This document shows positions 1-13,671 of a stretch of 64,000 nucleotides of DNA, in pieces. The DNA is taken from assembly GCF_024679095.1 (NCBI RefSeq), contig NC_066513.1:2934023-2998022 (forward strand). The letters are read 5' to 3'. Numbering within the stretch: the first letter of the stretch is position 1; each line of letters begins with the position of its first letter. Source of the DNA: Eriocheir sinensis (taxonomy: Eukaryota > Arthropoda > Malacostraca > Decapoda > Varunidae). The notes below the pieces were generated by a model. That model saw nothing but the letters and a program-made list of their open reading frames with translations. It was not told where the DNA came from and made no database searches. The position numbers and the translations under genes are program-made.

Positions 1-265
1 TCCTCTGCGCTTCTTGGAGTCTGTGGGGGGAAGCACGAGTAGGGGAGTGGCTGGCGTCCAAAGACTGCCACTTAGGAAACTCGTGCCCCGCGGGGACTCC
101 CTCCATCTCGGGTGCCTCCAGCCTAGGCTTGACCTGGTGCTTGACGAACACTGCCACCGTCTCCCCCGATGAGCCGATACCCGCGCGGACCAAACAATAC
201 CCTTTCGGGAGGACCACGGTGGCCGGCTCACCAGGCCGATCCTGACGGACGTTAAAGTTAAACAT
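1..265 (-). CDS. possible partial coding exon, unknown product
   Basis: An open frame runs on the minus strand from an ATG at 265-263 to the window edge, about 88 codons with no stop. The peptide starts MFNFNVRQDRPGEPATVVLP and is GC-rich, unlike the AT-rich flank beyond 270. No domain is recognised. It could be a first exon that continues outside the window, and a GTGAGC donor-like site after residue 12 could end it early. The signal is open length and base composition only, so a chance ORF cannot be excluded. Confidence 0.3.
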   Translation of the reverse strand, partial: MFNFNVRQDRPGEPATVVLPKGYCLVRAGIGSSGETVAVFVKHQVKPRLEAPEMEGVPAGHEFPKWQSLDASHSPTRASPHRLQEAQR

Positions 266-1545
<1,280 letters not shown>

Positions 1546-1695
1546 CATTTTGTCAACCTACTAATATCAAATGGTTCTATCTGTTGACGAATTTGTCACA
1601 TACAGGATTTCCCTACTGTTGCAGTATGCATTATGTTCTTCAATGACGTACAAGAGTTGCTCTTTGACAATAATAAATCATGACGTGATTTTCAG

Positions 1696-1701
1696 TTTAT
1701 T
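1696..1701 (-). promoter_or_regulatory. polyadenylation signal of the cuticle gene
   Basis: AATAAA on the minus strand lies about 255 bases after the stop codon of the cuticle protein gene, a normal 3' UTR length. Confidence 0.6.
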
Positions 1702-1956
1702 GTACATACAAAATAGCCATAAAGATGGAAAGAAGGATTGTCAGGTTGAAGGACTTGCCGTTGCACATGGAATGAGTTTCCTGCTGTAAAGGACCTGCTT
1801 AAGGGAGAGCGGGGATGACAACGCCGCTAATCTTGCTGATTGCAACCACCGTCTTGTCTCCTGTAGACATCCCTGAAGGGGATATGCAGCAACCCCAGCA
1901 GGGCGAGACCCCGACTGGCCGGCGGCAGTGCCCCACACGGTCGTCCATGGGCAGCC

Positions 1957-2726
1957 CTAGACACGCTTGAGGTCAGCGGTGAGCTGAACGTTCTTGCCGG
2001 ACTTGGTCACAATGCCGGACTCGCCGAAGTAAAGGATGTCTTCGATGAACTCCGGCGAGAACTGGATGATGGTGCCGTCGGTGAGCACCGCCCCGGCGTA
2101 GCCAATGGAGCCCACCTCGGGCCTCGTGAAGCCGTTGGTCACGTCGCGCTTCGTTCGCTGCAGGTCCAGGGTGAGGTGGACGTTCTTGCCGGACTTAGTC
2201 ACGATGCCAGCCTCTCCGATCTCCACGATGTCGTCCATGAACTCGCGGGTGAAGGGGATGATGCGGCCGTCGACCGTGACGATGCCGCTGCGACCGATTA
2301 GGCCCACGCCTTTCCTCGCGAAGCCGATGGGGCTGGCGGCCGCGACGGCCAACACCGCCGCTACTACGACCTGGAAAGCAAAGCAAACCTGAACACTCAA
2401 GCACCCCTTGCCTTGGGCTTGGAAGAGCCCTTGTAGAGGGCCAATTGGGTTTTGACAGCTCGAACTGCACTCAGTGTTAGGGTTCCTGATGAAACTAATG
2501 ACAGGCACAAGGTCAATGTATCCTGCCGGAGGCAACATGAGTACCATGGATGTGGTAAATCATTTTTTACTACAGTGAGAAAACTACGTCGAGGAATTTG
2601 GTAAAAAGTCACTCCTAAATAATCCAGCATGCAGTAAGACATCTCCCACTCCAAGCAGGCCGCAGGACCGACAATATAGGAGATCTGCGAGGTGCCACGC
2701 CTTGGGATACTCACAAGGAGCCTCAT
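1957..2726 (-). CDS. crustacean calcified-cuticle-type protein
   Basis: Two coding exons: 2726-2715 (ATG plus three codons, then a GTGAGT donor) and 2370-1957, after a pyrimidine-rich tract ending TTTCCAG. They join in frame to 141 residues. Residues 1-17 form a signal peptide (MRLL followed by a V/A-rich core, cleavage near AAAS). The mature protein has two ~50-residue modules, each with two copies of the 18-residue crustacean cuticle motif: cores GRSGIVTVDGR (about 30-40), GEAGIVTKSGK (56-66), GYAGAVLTDGT (94-104) and GESGIVTKSGK (120-130). This matches the crustacean cuticle protein repeat family (Pfam Cuticle_1), secreted structural proteins of calcified or arthrodial cuticle. The protein length is normal for the family. 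The tiny first coding exon encoding only the start of the signal peptide is typical of arthropod cuticle genes. A TATA box lies 67 bases upstream of the ATG. No sequence damage is seen. Confidence 0.9.
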
Positions 2727-2792
2727 GTTTGCGGGGAAGTGTCTCTGTTGATCCAGAAAAGAAGACTGTGATCTGGTGCCGCTCAGGCCGAG

Positions 2793-2798
2793 TTTATA
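2793..2798 (-). promoter_or_regulatory. TATA box of the cuticle gene
   Basis: TATAAA on the minus strand, 67 bases upstream of the cuticle ATG. It predicts transcription starting near 2765 and a 5' UTR of about 40 bases. Confidence 0.6.
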
Positions 2799-2824
2799 TT
2801 ATGGCAGCCCCGCGACCTTGGCGA

Positions 2825-2857
<33 letters not shown>

Positions 2858-2860
<3 letters not shown>

Positions 2861-3030
2861 TCACTCACGGCTTGATCACGAGCTGGCCCTGTCATTGCCA
2901 GCAATTACCCTCCCGATAAGAGCAAGATTCATTTGTCGATCTCTTGGTACTGCTGGGGCCTCCATACACCACACACCCACCTCCCTTGCTCAAGGGGGAC
3001 AGTAACCGCTCCTTTGTCACATAATAAATC

Positions 3031-3032
<2 letters not shown>
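2858..3032 (-). mobile_element. 5'-truncated tRNA-SINE between two (GT)n tracts
   Basis: On the minus strand it matches the body and 3' end of the SINEs at 15.9 and 55.7 kb (shared blocks GGTTACTGTCCCC, CAGTACCAAGAGATCGAC and GTGATCAAGCCGTG). The tRNA-like head is missing. (GT)n tracts at 2828-2857 and 3033-3107 bound it on both sides. Confidence 0.8.

Positions 3033-3107
<75 letters not shown>
3033..3107. repeat. (GT)n microsatellite
   Basis: Uninterrupted GT repeat of about 75 bp bounding the truncated SINE on its 5' side (element orientation). Confidence 0.95.
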
Positions 3108-3108
<1 letters not shown>

Positions 3109-3109
3109 C

Positions 3110-4100
3110 CCACGTAAGTTGAAACAAGGCCAATCGAAATAACAATTATTATGTCAACAAACACAAGATAAGAAATAAAGCCAACTCACACGTTCTCTTT
3201 GCCTGCGGCACAGTGGGTCAGTGGCCTTCATTGTCTGAATAGTATCGGGTTTACAAGTTGCCGCGAAGGTGAAAACATAATCAAGTATCAAAAATGGTCA
3301 GGACATTCATAGAGTCCAGTATGTAAAGTGGTGGGTTTTTGTGTGTCTCCGCCCTGCACCGCTACAGTGGTGGCTGCGGCGCCTCAAGGCTTCACTCCTT
3401 AAAGGCTACAATGAGAAGGTCGTTTAGGCTTCCAGCGCTCATAAGTACATCAAATTAATGACAGGAAGCACAACAAGGAACATAGGTATAAGGGTGGCTC
3501 TTTCTGAGTGTTTGGCTATTCTTTAAAAAGTTGAATTGGCACACGGCCTGTTTCATGCTCCAGAGGCACATCACCGGGTAGGGGAGGGAGGCGGCCACTT
3601 AGTGATGGTAACCTTCCTTATTCCACTGTGCCCCTCGATGCACCCACACGTACCCCGTGGATACACCCGCCTTTGACCCTGAGGCAGAGCGGTGGATGCT
3701 TGTTGGCCCTTACACACAGCCACCCCAGATTATGTAACACTTTTTCTCATATTGCTTGAGGGTTGGAATGGCAAACACTTCCCTCTTCCTTAGGATATTT
3801 CTTTCATTGGAACAGGAAATTTAATCAGCGTTTTCATCATATTCATGCATTTTGTTTTTAAAGAATAACACTTCCACCATGGAAGTCTTACCAATTTGAT
3901 GTTAATAATTGTATTAATTTTACGACAGCACGTCATTCAGATTCACAAACTGCGAGCTTAAGTTTGTGCCTCGTTCCTCGCCAAGTACCTCCGCCCGGCC
4001 AGAAAGGAAAAGGAAAGGAAAAAAAATTACTGTGCATTGTATCAGGAAATAATGACTTGTTTGTTTAATTGATATATTTATTTATATCTATTTACCTCAC
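3110..4100. other. intergenic, no gene seen
   Basis: No ORF with a recognisable product and no clear repeat. AT content rises towards the triplet array. Confidence 0.5.
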
Positions 4101-4108
4101 TACTTTTA

Positions 4109-4832
<724 letters not shown>

Positions 4833-5206
4833 ACTTATTAGACTATTTTCATCATAACTATTATTTTATTTATTTACATATTTATTTATTTATTTATTTA
4901 TTTTATTATCATTATTATTATTATTATTATTTTTTTTTTTGTGTGTGTGTGTGTGTGTATCGTTCACCCACTGTTTGGTCACGTGCAAAACTCGTGATCG
5001 CCGGCAAGTACCTCCTCATCTCTAAAGAACTTGTACCTTCAAAACACGGACGTATTGGCGCGGCGCGGCCACACACGCCTCACACACGGCCGACGTGTTC
5101 AGCTGTGGGAGGGGGGGAATAACAGCTCATGTGCGCGAGAAAAAAAATAATAATCTGCCTGAGCAAGGCAAGGACCTCAGAAGTCGAGCGCGTATATTCA
5201 CTACAC

Positions 5207-5209
<3 letters not shown>

Positions 5210-5255
<46 letters not shown>
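5210..5255. repeat. (GT)n microsatellite
   Basis: Pure GT repeat followed by TAATTCA, the same junction seen at the 3' ends of the (CA)-bounded SINEs. Only a few bases of possible SINE remain. Confidence 0.9.
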
Positions 5256-5258
<3 letters not shown>

Positions 5259-5461
5259 TCATGAATACTTTTGGCTTGTGTGGGGGGCGAGTGTGGAGGG
5301 GGTTAGGGGAGGTAATTTGTGTCCAAATAATGAGCACTGGGGCCACGCGCAGCAATACTGTGTACCCACAACGTTACCTTTATGTATAAGTTGCACCTCA
5401 TATCCGCCTCGCGCTGCCCTTCCTATGTATTCCTTGTCCATTATATTTCCTATGGATTACA

Positions 5462-5586
<125 letters not shown>

Positions 5587-5744
5587 TGAAAGGTGAAAAG
5601 TCAAATAGGTTATACCGATTTTTATTTAATAGTCGAATATACACCAGTTCATTTTTTTTTTTTTTTTTGTCTACTTAGCAGGTCTTGAATATGGCGTACG
5701 TGTGTGCTCGTGTCTTAGTCTGGTTAGCCTACTCACTTATATGT

Positions 5745-6140
5745 TTACCTGGTTGTCTGTTGAATGGTTTGCCCGTTTGTAGGTTGATAGTTGCTGTTTA
5801 ATTAATTAGTGGCGTTCATCTTCCTGTTGTGCGTGTTACCGTTGACCTTGTTCCTTCCTTATCTGGTTATTCACATTAGTCATTTACGTGGTTACCTGTT
5901 TGCTTGGATGAACGGTTTGCCTGTTGGTTGGTTGTTAGGTGCCGTTATCTTCAGTGGCATTCATCTTCCTGTTGTGTGTTACTGTTGGCCTTGTTTTTTT
6001 ATCCTGTTTAGTTACTCACCTACCTGTTGACGTGGTTACCTGTTTGCTTGAGTGGACGGTTTGCCTGTTGATTGGTTGTTAGTTACTGTTTAATTGTTGG
6101 TGGTCATCTTCCTGTTGTGTGTTACCGTTGTGCTTCAGTA
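5745..6140. repeat. three-copy tandem repeat, unit about 145 bp
   Basis: The block TTCATCTTCCTGTTGTG recurs at about 5815, 5960 and 6103, each time with similar flanks (GGTTACCTGTTTGCTTG, GGTTTGCCTGTTG). The copies differ by small indels, so the array is not recent. Confidence 0.75.
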
Positions 6141-6272
6141 ACACATCATCACCATCATCATCGTCATCGTAAGCATCATAGGTGGGAAGAAAGGGAGAGT
6201 GGCGGCGGCGGGGAGGACAAGCGTTGGCCAGGTAGGCAGCTTTTTATGGCGGGCAGGTGTACTGGACTCCTT

Positions 6273-6313
<41 letters not shown>
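6273..6313. repeat. (GT)n microsatellite
   Basis: About 41 bp of pure GT. Confidence 0.95.
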
Positions 6314-6315
<2 letters not shown>

Positions 6316-6565
6316 AGCTCGCTACGTCTCATACAGTCCAGTGGTCCCTTCGTCCCGTTAGATCATCGGGTCCACTTTTTGCCGTGATGTGTTTGTGTCC
6401 AGTCCTTGCTCTAAGACGCGGAGAGCCTCACTAAAGCCCATATTCTCAATCATTTCTGGGCCTACACACCCACACTTGATAAGGCCTTCGTACAGGGCAC
6501 CATGAGCGTTGTGTTGCCCTGCTGTCTTTGTGTGTGTGCGCCATTCAGAGACACGCCTTTTGGGA

Positions 6566-6736
6566 TACCGCCATTCAGAGAGGAAGAAGTGTCGGGTCAG
6601 GGTCATTGGTTGATGTTTGCCGCGCCGGTCTTATCGCATAGGGTTAATGCAGGGTTAATGTAGTGAATGCTGCATTAACCCTATGCGATAAGACCGGCGA
6701 ACGCGTAAACATCAACCAATGACCTCTGACCCGACA

Positions 6737-6775
<39 letters not shown>

Positions 6776-6791
6776 TCTCTGAATGGCGGTA
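6566..6791. mobile_element. foldback (inverted-repeat) element
   Basis: A ~95-bp left arm (TACCGCCATTCAGAGA inward to about 6658) is repeated in inverse complement by a right arm from about 6668 to 6791. The central loop is about 10 bases. The arms share the block GGTCTTATCGCATAGGGTTA and the end TACCGCCATTCAGAGA. The right arm alone carries a (CT)n expansion at about 6738-6772. No coding content; it may be a foldback MITE. Confidence 0.75.
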
Positions 6792-7032
6792 ACACTTTGT
6801 TTTTTCGTTTTTGTATATTTTTTTCCTTTTTGTCCTTTGCAGCGACTGGGCGGCGGCAGCTGTGCACCCTCTACTTGGCGATAAGACCCCGGTGTCACTC
6901 CTGCGGCTTCTCTGCTGAGTGGTATGGCATGCTGTCTTGGCACACCTCCCTTTATGAATGGCTTCGAAACCGTTACTTCGATGCGCACTTCTTTTATGAA
7001 TGGCGATAGGCAGGTTCACTAGTGTCACGTTG

Positions 7033-10000
7033 GCAGGGGCGGCGTGTGGTTCTCAGTGGCAAGGGGGGGTTCTCAGTGGCAAGGGGGCTCTCAGTGGCAA
7101 GGGGGGGTTCTCAGTGGCAGGGGGCTCTCAGTGGCAAGGGGGGGTTCTAAGTGGCAGGGGGGGTTCTCAGTGGCAGGGGGAAGCGTGTGGTTTTCAGTGG
7201 CAAGGGGGGGAACTCACTGGCAAGGGAGGGGGTTCTCAGTGGCAGGGGGGGGTTCTCAGTGGCAGGGGGGGTGTAAGTGGCAGGGGGGGTCTCAGTGGCA
7301 GGAGGCGGCGTGTGGTTCTCAGTGGCAGGGGGAGAGGGTGGGTCTCAGTGGCAGGGTGGCGTGTGGTTCTCAGTGGCTGGGGGGCGTGGTTATCAGTGAC
7401 AGGGGGGGGCGTGTGGTTCTCAGTGGACGGGGGGGAGGGCGTGTGGTTCTCAGTGGCAGGGGGCGGCGTGGTTCTCAGTGGCAGGGGGGGCGTGGTTCTC
7501 AGTGGCAGGGGGCGTGTGGTTCTCAGTGGCAGAGGGGGCGTGTGGTTCTCAGGGGCAGGGGGGCGTGTGGTTCTCAGTGGCAGGGGGCGGCGTGTGGTTT
7601 TCAGTAGCAGGGGACGGCGTGTGGTTCTCAGTGGCAGGGGGGGGCGTGTGGTTTTCAGTGGCAAGGGACGGCGTGTGGTTCTCAGTGGCAGGGGACGGGG
7701 TGTGGTTCTCAGTAGCAGGGGGGCGTGGTTCTCAGTGGCAGGGGAGCGTGTGGTTCTCAGTGGCAGGGGAGGCGTGTGGTTCTCAGTGGCAGGGGTGGGC
7801 GTGTGATTCTCAGTGGCAGGGGGTGGCGTGTGGTTCTCAGTGGCAGGGGGCTCTCAGTGGCAGGGGGTTCTCAGTGGCAGGGGGCTCTCAGTGGCAAGGG
7901 GGTTCTAAGTGGCAGGGGGGGTTCAGTGGCAGGGGCGTGTGGTTTTCAGTGGCAAGGGGGGGATCTCACTGGCAAGGGAGGGGGCTCTCAGTGGCAGTGG
8001 GGGGTGTAAGTGGCAGGGGGGGTCTCAGTGGCAGGAGGCGGCGTGTGGTTCTCAGTGGCAGAGGGGGAGTGGTTCTCAGTGGCAGGGTGGCGTGTGGTTC
8101 TCAGTGGCTGGGGGGTGGCGTGTGGTTCTCATTGGAAGGGGGGGTCTCAGTGGCAGGGGGGCGTGTGGTTCTCAGTGGCAGGGGCGGCGTGTGGTTCTCA
8201 GTGGCAGGGGGGGCGTGTGGTTGGCAGAGGGGGCGTGTGGTTCTCAGTGGCAGGGGGGCGTGTGGTTCTCTGTGGCAGGGGGCGTGTGGTTCTCAGTGGC
8301 AGGGGGCGGCGTGTGGTTCTCAGTGGCAGGGGTCGGCGTGTGGTTCTCAGTGGCAGGGGGGGGCGTGTGGTTCTCAGTGGCATGGGGCGGCGTGGTTCTC
8401 AGTGGCAGGGGGGCGTGTGGTTCTCAGTGGCAGGGGGCGTGTGGTTCTCAGTGGCGGGGGGCGGCGTGTGGTTCTCAGTGGCATGGGGGGGCGTGTGGTT
8501 CTCAGTAGCAGGGGGGCGTGTGGTTCGCAGTGGCAGGGGGCGGCGTGTGGTTCTCAGTGACAGGGGGGCGGCGTGTGGTTCTCAGTGGCAGGGGGCGTGT
8601 GGTTGTCAGTGGCGGGGGGCGGCGTGTGGTTCTCAGTGGCCGGGGGGGGCGTGTGGTTCTCAGTGGCAGGGGGCGGCGTGTGGTTCTCAGTGGCAGGGGT
8701 CGGCGTGTGGTTCTCAGTGGCAGGGGGGTGGCGTGTGGTTCTCAGTGGCAGGGGGAGGCGTGTGGTTCTGAGTGGCAGGGGGGCGTGGGGTTCACAGGGG
8801 CACTGGGGCGGCGTGTGGTTCTCAGTGGCAGGGGGCGTGTGGTTCTCAGTGGCATGGAGCGGCGTGTGGTTCTCAGTGGCAGGGGGCGTGTGGTTCTCAG
8901 TGGCAGGGGGGCGTGTAGTTCTCAATGGCAGGGGGGCGTGTGGTTCTCAGTGGCTGGGGGGTGGCGTGTGGTTCTCATTGGCAGGGGGGCGGCGTGTGGT
9001 TCTCAGTGGCAGGGGTCGGCGTGTGGTTCTCAGTGGCAGAGGGGGGCGTGTGGTTCTCAGTGGCAGGGGGGGCGTGGTTCTCAGTGGCAGGGGCGGCGTG
9101 GTTCTCAGTGGCAGGGGGCGTGTGGTTCTCAGTGGCAGGGGTGGGCGTGTGGTTCTCAATGGCAGGGGGGCGGCGTGTGGTTCTCAGTGGCAGGGGGGCT
9201 CTCATGGGCAAGGGGGGTTCTCAGTGGCAGGGGGACTCTCAGTGGCAAGGGGGGGTTCTAAGTGGCAGGGGGGGGTTTCAGTGGCAGGGGGAAGCGTGTG
9301 GTTTTCAGTGGCAAGGGGGAGATCTCACTGGCAAGGGAGGGGGTTCTCAGTGGCAGGGGGGGGGGGGTAAGTGGCAGGGGGGGGTCTCAGTGGCAGGAGG
9401 CGGCGTGTGGTTCTCAGTGGCAGAGGGGGAGTGTGGTTCTTAGTGGCAGGGTGGCGTGTGGTTCTCAGTGGCTGGGGGGTGGCGTGTGGTTCTCATTTGA
9501 AGGGGGGTGTGGTTCTCAGTGGCAGGGGGCGTGTGGTTCTCAGTGGCAGGGGGGCGTGTGGTTCTCAGTGGCAGGGGGTGTGGTTCTCAGTGGCAGGGGG
9601 GGCGTGTGGTTCTCAGTGGCAGGGGGGGCGTGTGGTTCTCAGTGGCAGGGGGGCGTGGTTCTCAGTGGCAGGGGGCGTGTGGTTCTCAGTGGCAGGGGGG
9701 CGTGGTTCTCAGTGGCAGGGGGCGTGTGGTTCTCAGTGGCAGGGGGGCGTGGTTCTCAGTGGCAGCGGGGGAGTGTGGTTCTGAGTGGCAGGGGGGCGTG
9801 TGGTTCTCAGGGGCAGGAGGCGGCGTGTGGTTCTCAGTGGCAGGGGGGCGCGTGTGGTTCTCAGTGGCAGGGGGCGTGTGGTTCTCAGTGGCAGGGGCGG
9901 CGTGGTTCTCAGTGGCAGGGGGGCGTGTGGTTCTCAGTGGCAGGGGCGGCGTGTGGTTCTCAGTGGCAGGGGGCGTGTGGTTCTCAGTGGCAGGGGGGTG

Positions 10001-13000
10001 GCGTTCTCAGTGGCAGGGGGGGGCGTGTGGTTCTCAGTGGCAGGGGGCGTGTGGTTCTCAGTGGCAGGGGGGCGTGTGGTTCTCAGTGGCAGGGGGGGCG
10101 TGGTTCTCAGTGGCAGGGGGCGTGTGGTTCTCAGTGGCAGGGGGGCGTGTGGTTCTCAGTGGCAGGGGCGTGTGGTTCTCAGTGGCAGGGGGGCGTGTGG
10201 TTCTCAGTGGCAGGGGGCGTGTGGTTCTCAGTGGCAGGGGGGCGTGTGGTTCTCAGTGGCAGGGGGGGCGTGGTTCTCAGTGGCAGGGGGGGCGTGTGGT
10301 TCTCAGTGGCAGGGGGGGCGTGTGGTTCTCAGTGGCAGGGGCGTGTGGTTCTCAGTGGCAGGGGCGGCGTGTGGTTCTCAGTGGGGGGCGGTGTTCTCAG
10401 TGGCAGGTGGGGGGCGTGTGGTTCTCAGTGGCAGGGGGGCGTGTGGTTCTCAGTGGCAGGGGGGGCGTGTGGTTCTCAGTGGCAGGGGGGGCGTGTGGTT
10501 CTCAGTGGCAGGGGGCGTGTGGTTCTCAGTGGCAGGGGGGGCGTGTGGTTCTCAGTGGCAGGGGGGCGTGTGGTTCTCAGTGGCAGGGGGGCGTGTGGTC
10601 CTCAGTGGCAGGGGGGCGTGTGGTTCTCAGTGGCAGGGGGGGCGTGTGGTTCTCAGTGGCAGGGGGGGGCGTGGTTCTCAGTGGCAGGGGGCGTGTGGTT
10701 CTCAGTGGCAGGGGGGGCGTGTGGTTCTCAGTGGCAGGGGGCGTGTGGTTCTCAGTGGCAGGGGGGCGTGTGGTTCTCAGTGGCAGGGGGGCGTGTGGTT
10801 CTCAGTGGCAGGGGGGGCGTGGTTCTCAGTGGCAGGGGGCGTGTGGTTCTCAGTGGCAGGGGGCGTGTGGTTCTCAGTGGCAGGGGGGCGTGTGGTCCTC
10901 AGTGGCAGGGGGGCGTGTGGTTCTCAGTGGCAGGGGGGCGTGGTTCTCAGTGGCAGGGGGGGCGTGTGGTTCCCAGTGGCAGGGGGGGCGTGTGGTTCTC
11001 AGTGGCGGGGGGCGTGTGGTTCTCAGTGGCAGGGGGGCGTGTGGTTCTCAGTGGCAGGGGGCGTGGTTCTCAGTGGCAGGGGGCGTGTGGTTCTCAGTGG
11101 CAGGGGGCGTGTGGTTCTCAGTGGCAGGGGGCGTGTGGTTCTCAGTGGCAGGGGGCGTGGTTCTCAGTGGCAGGGGGGCGTGTGGTTCTCAGTGGCGGGG
11201 GGCGTGTGATTCCCAGTGGCAGGGGGGGCGTGTGGTTCTCAGTGGCGGGGGGCACGTGGTTCTCAGTGGCAGGGGCGGCGTGTGGTTCTCAGTGGCAAGG
11301 GGGGCGTGTGGTTCTCAGTGGCAGGGGCGGCGTGTGGCTCTCAGTGGCAGGGGCGGCGTGTGGCTCTCAGTGGCAGGGGCGTGTGGCTCTCAGTGGCAGG
11401 GCGTGTGGTTCTCAGTGGCTGGGTGTGTGTGATTCTCAGTGGTAGGGTGGAGTGTGGTTCTCAGTGGCAGGGGGGCGTGTGGTTCTCAGTGGCAGGGGGC
11501 GTGGTTCTCAGTGGCAGGGGGCGGCGTGTGGTTCTCAGTGGCAGGGGGCGTGTGGTTCTCAGTGGCAGGGGGGGCGTGTGGTTCTCAGTGGCACGGGGGC
11601 GGCGTGTGGTTCTCAGTGGCAGGGGGGCGTGGTTCTCAGTGGCAGGGGTCGGCGTGTGGTTCACAGTGGCAGGGGGCGTGTGGTTCTCAGTGGCAGGGGG
11701 GGCGTGGTTCTCAGTGGCAGGGGGGGCGTGTGGTTCTCAGTGGCAGGGGGGCGTGTGGTTCTCAGTGGCAGGGGGGGCGTGTGGTTCTCAGTGGGGGGGG
11801 GCGTGTGGTTCTCAGTGGCAGGGGGGGCGTGGTTCTCAGTGGCAGAGGGCGGCGTGTGGTTCTCAGTGGCAGGGGGCGTGTGGTTCTCAGTGGCAGGGGG
11901 GGCGGCATGTGGTTCTCATTGGCAGGGGGAGGCGTGTGGTTCTCAGTGGCAAGGGGGCGTGTGGTTCTCAGTGGCAGGGGGGCGTGTGGTTCTCAGTGGC
12001 AGGGGGGCGTGTGGTTCTCAGTGGCAGGGGGCGTGTGGTTCTCAGTGGCAGGGGGGGCGTGTGGTTCTCAGTGGCAGGGGGCGTGTGGTTCTCAGTGGCA
12101 GGGGGGCGTGTGGTTCTCAGTGGCAGGGGGGCGGTGGTTCTCAGTGGCAGGGGGGCGTGGTTCTCAGTGGCAGGGGGCGTGTGGTTCTCAGTGGCAGGGG
12201 GCGTGTGGTTCTCAGTGGCAGGGGGGCGTGTGGTTCTCAGTGGCAGGGGGGGTGTGGTTCTCAGTGGCAGGGGGGGGCGTGGTTCTCAGTGGCAGGGGGG
12301 CGTGTGGTTCTCAGTGGCAGGGGGGCGTGTGGTTCTCAGTGGCAGTGGGGGGGCGTGTGGTTCTCAGTGGCAGGGGGGCGTGTGGTTCTCAGTGGCAGGG
12401 GGGGGGCGTGTGGTTCTCAGTGGCAGAGGGGCGTGTGGTTCTCAGTGGCAGGGGGCGTGTGGTTCTCAGTGGCAGGGCGGAGCGTGTGGTTCTCAGTGGC
12501 AGGGGGGCGTGTGGTTCTCAGTGGCAGGGGGCGTGTGGTTCTCAGTGGCAGGGGGCGTGTGGTTCTCAGTGGCAGGGGGGGGCGTGTGGTTCTCAGTGGC
12601 GGGGGGCGTGTGGTTCTCAGTGGCAGGGGGCGTGTGGTTCTCAGTGGCAGGGGGGCGTGTGGTTCTCAGTGGCAGGGGGGCGTGTGGCTCTTAGTGGCAG
12701 GGGGCGTGTGGCTCTCAGTGGCAGGGGGCTTGTGGCTCTCAGTGGCAAGGGGGGGCGTGTGGTTCTCAGTGGCTGGGTGTGTGTGTGATTCTCAGTGGTA
12801 GGGTGGAGTGTGGTTCTCAGTGGCAGGGGGCGGCGTGTGGTTCTCAGTGGCAGGGGGCGTGTGGTTCTCAGTGGCAGGGGGCGGCGTGTGGTTCTCAGTG
12901 GCAGGGGGGGGCGTGTGGTTCTCAGTGGCAGGGGGGCGTGTGGTTCTCAATGGCAGGGGGCGTGTGGTTCTCAGTGGCAAGGGGGGGGGCGTGTGGTTCT

Positions 13001-13671
13001 CAGTGGCAGGGGGCGGCGTGTGGTTCTCAGTGGCAGAGGGGGGGCGTGTGGTTCTCAGTGGCAGGGGGGGGGCGTGTGGTTCTCAGTGGCAGGGGGGGGC
13101 GTGTGGTTCTCAGTGGCAGGGGGGCGTGTGGTTCTCAGTGGCAGGGGGGGGCGTGTGGTTCTCAGTGGCAGGGGGGGGCGTGTGGTTCTCAGTGGCAGGG
13201 GGGTGGCGTGTGGTTCTCAGTTGCAGTGGGCGGCGTGTGGGTCTCAGTGGCAGAGGGCGGCGTGTGGTTTTCAGTGGCAGGGGGGCGTGTGGTTCTCAGT
13301 GGCAGGGGGGGGCAGGTGGTTCTCAGTGGCAGGGGTCGTGTAGTTCTCAGTGGCAGGGGGCGTGTGGTTCTCAGTGGCAGGGGGGCGTGTGGTTCTCAGT
13401 GGCAGGGTGGCGTGTGGTTCTCAGTGGCAGGGGGGGGGCGTGTGGTTCTCAGTGGCAGGGGGCGTGTGTGGTTCTCAGTGGCAAGGGGGGGGGGGCGTGT
13501 GGTTCTCAGTGGCAGTGGGCGGCGTGTGGCTCTTAGTGGCAGGGGGCGGCGTGTGGCTCTCAGTGGCAGGGGGCGGCGTGTGGCTCTCAGTGGCAAGGGG
13601 GGGGGGGGGCGTGTGGTTCTCAGTGGCTGGGTGTGTGTGTGATTCTCAGTGGTAGGGTGGAGTGTGGTTCT
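7033..13671. repeat. 6.6-kb G-rich minisatellite, unit about 25 bp
   Basis: Roughly 260 head-to-tail copies of a unit close to GTGTGGTTCTCAGTGGCAGG followed by a G run of 2-8 and C. Units vary by G-run length, an extra GGC, or loss of a GT. Sporadic variants (CTCACTGGCAAGGG, AGTGGCTGGGTGTG) recur at fixed distances and reveal a higher-order period near 1.36 kb. The array ends in a (T)25 run at 13676-13700. The plus strand is strongly G-rich. Long ORFs in all three plus frames encode only short repeats such as GSQWQG, VWFSVAGG and VVLSGRG and are not treated as genes. Confidence 0.97.

Noticed and set aside
9262..11445. 727-codon plus-strand ORF (and overlapping ORFs of 641, 474, 492 and 449 codons)
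   Set aside because: They are translations of the minisatellite in different frames; the encoded peptides are the same three short repeats and the frame wanders with G-run length.
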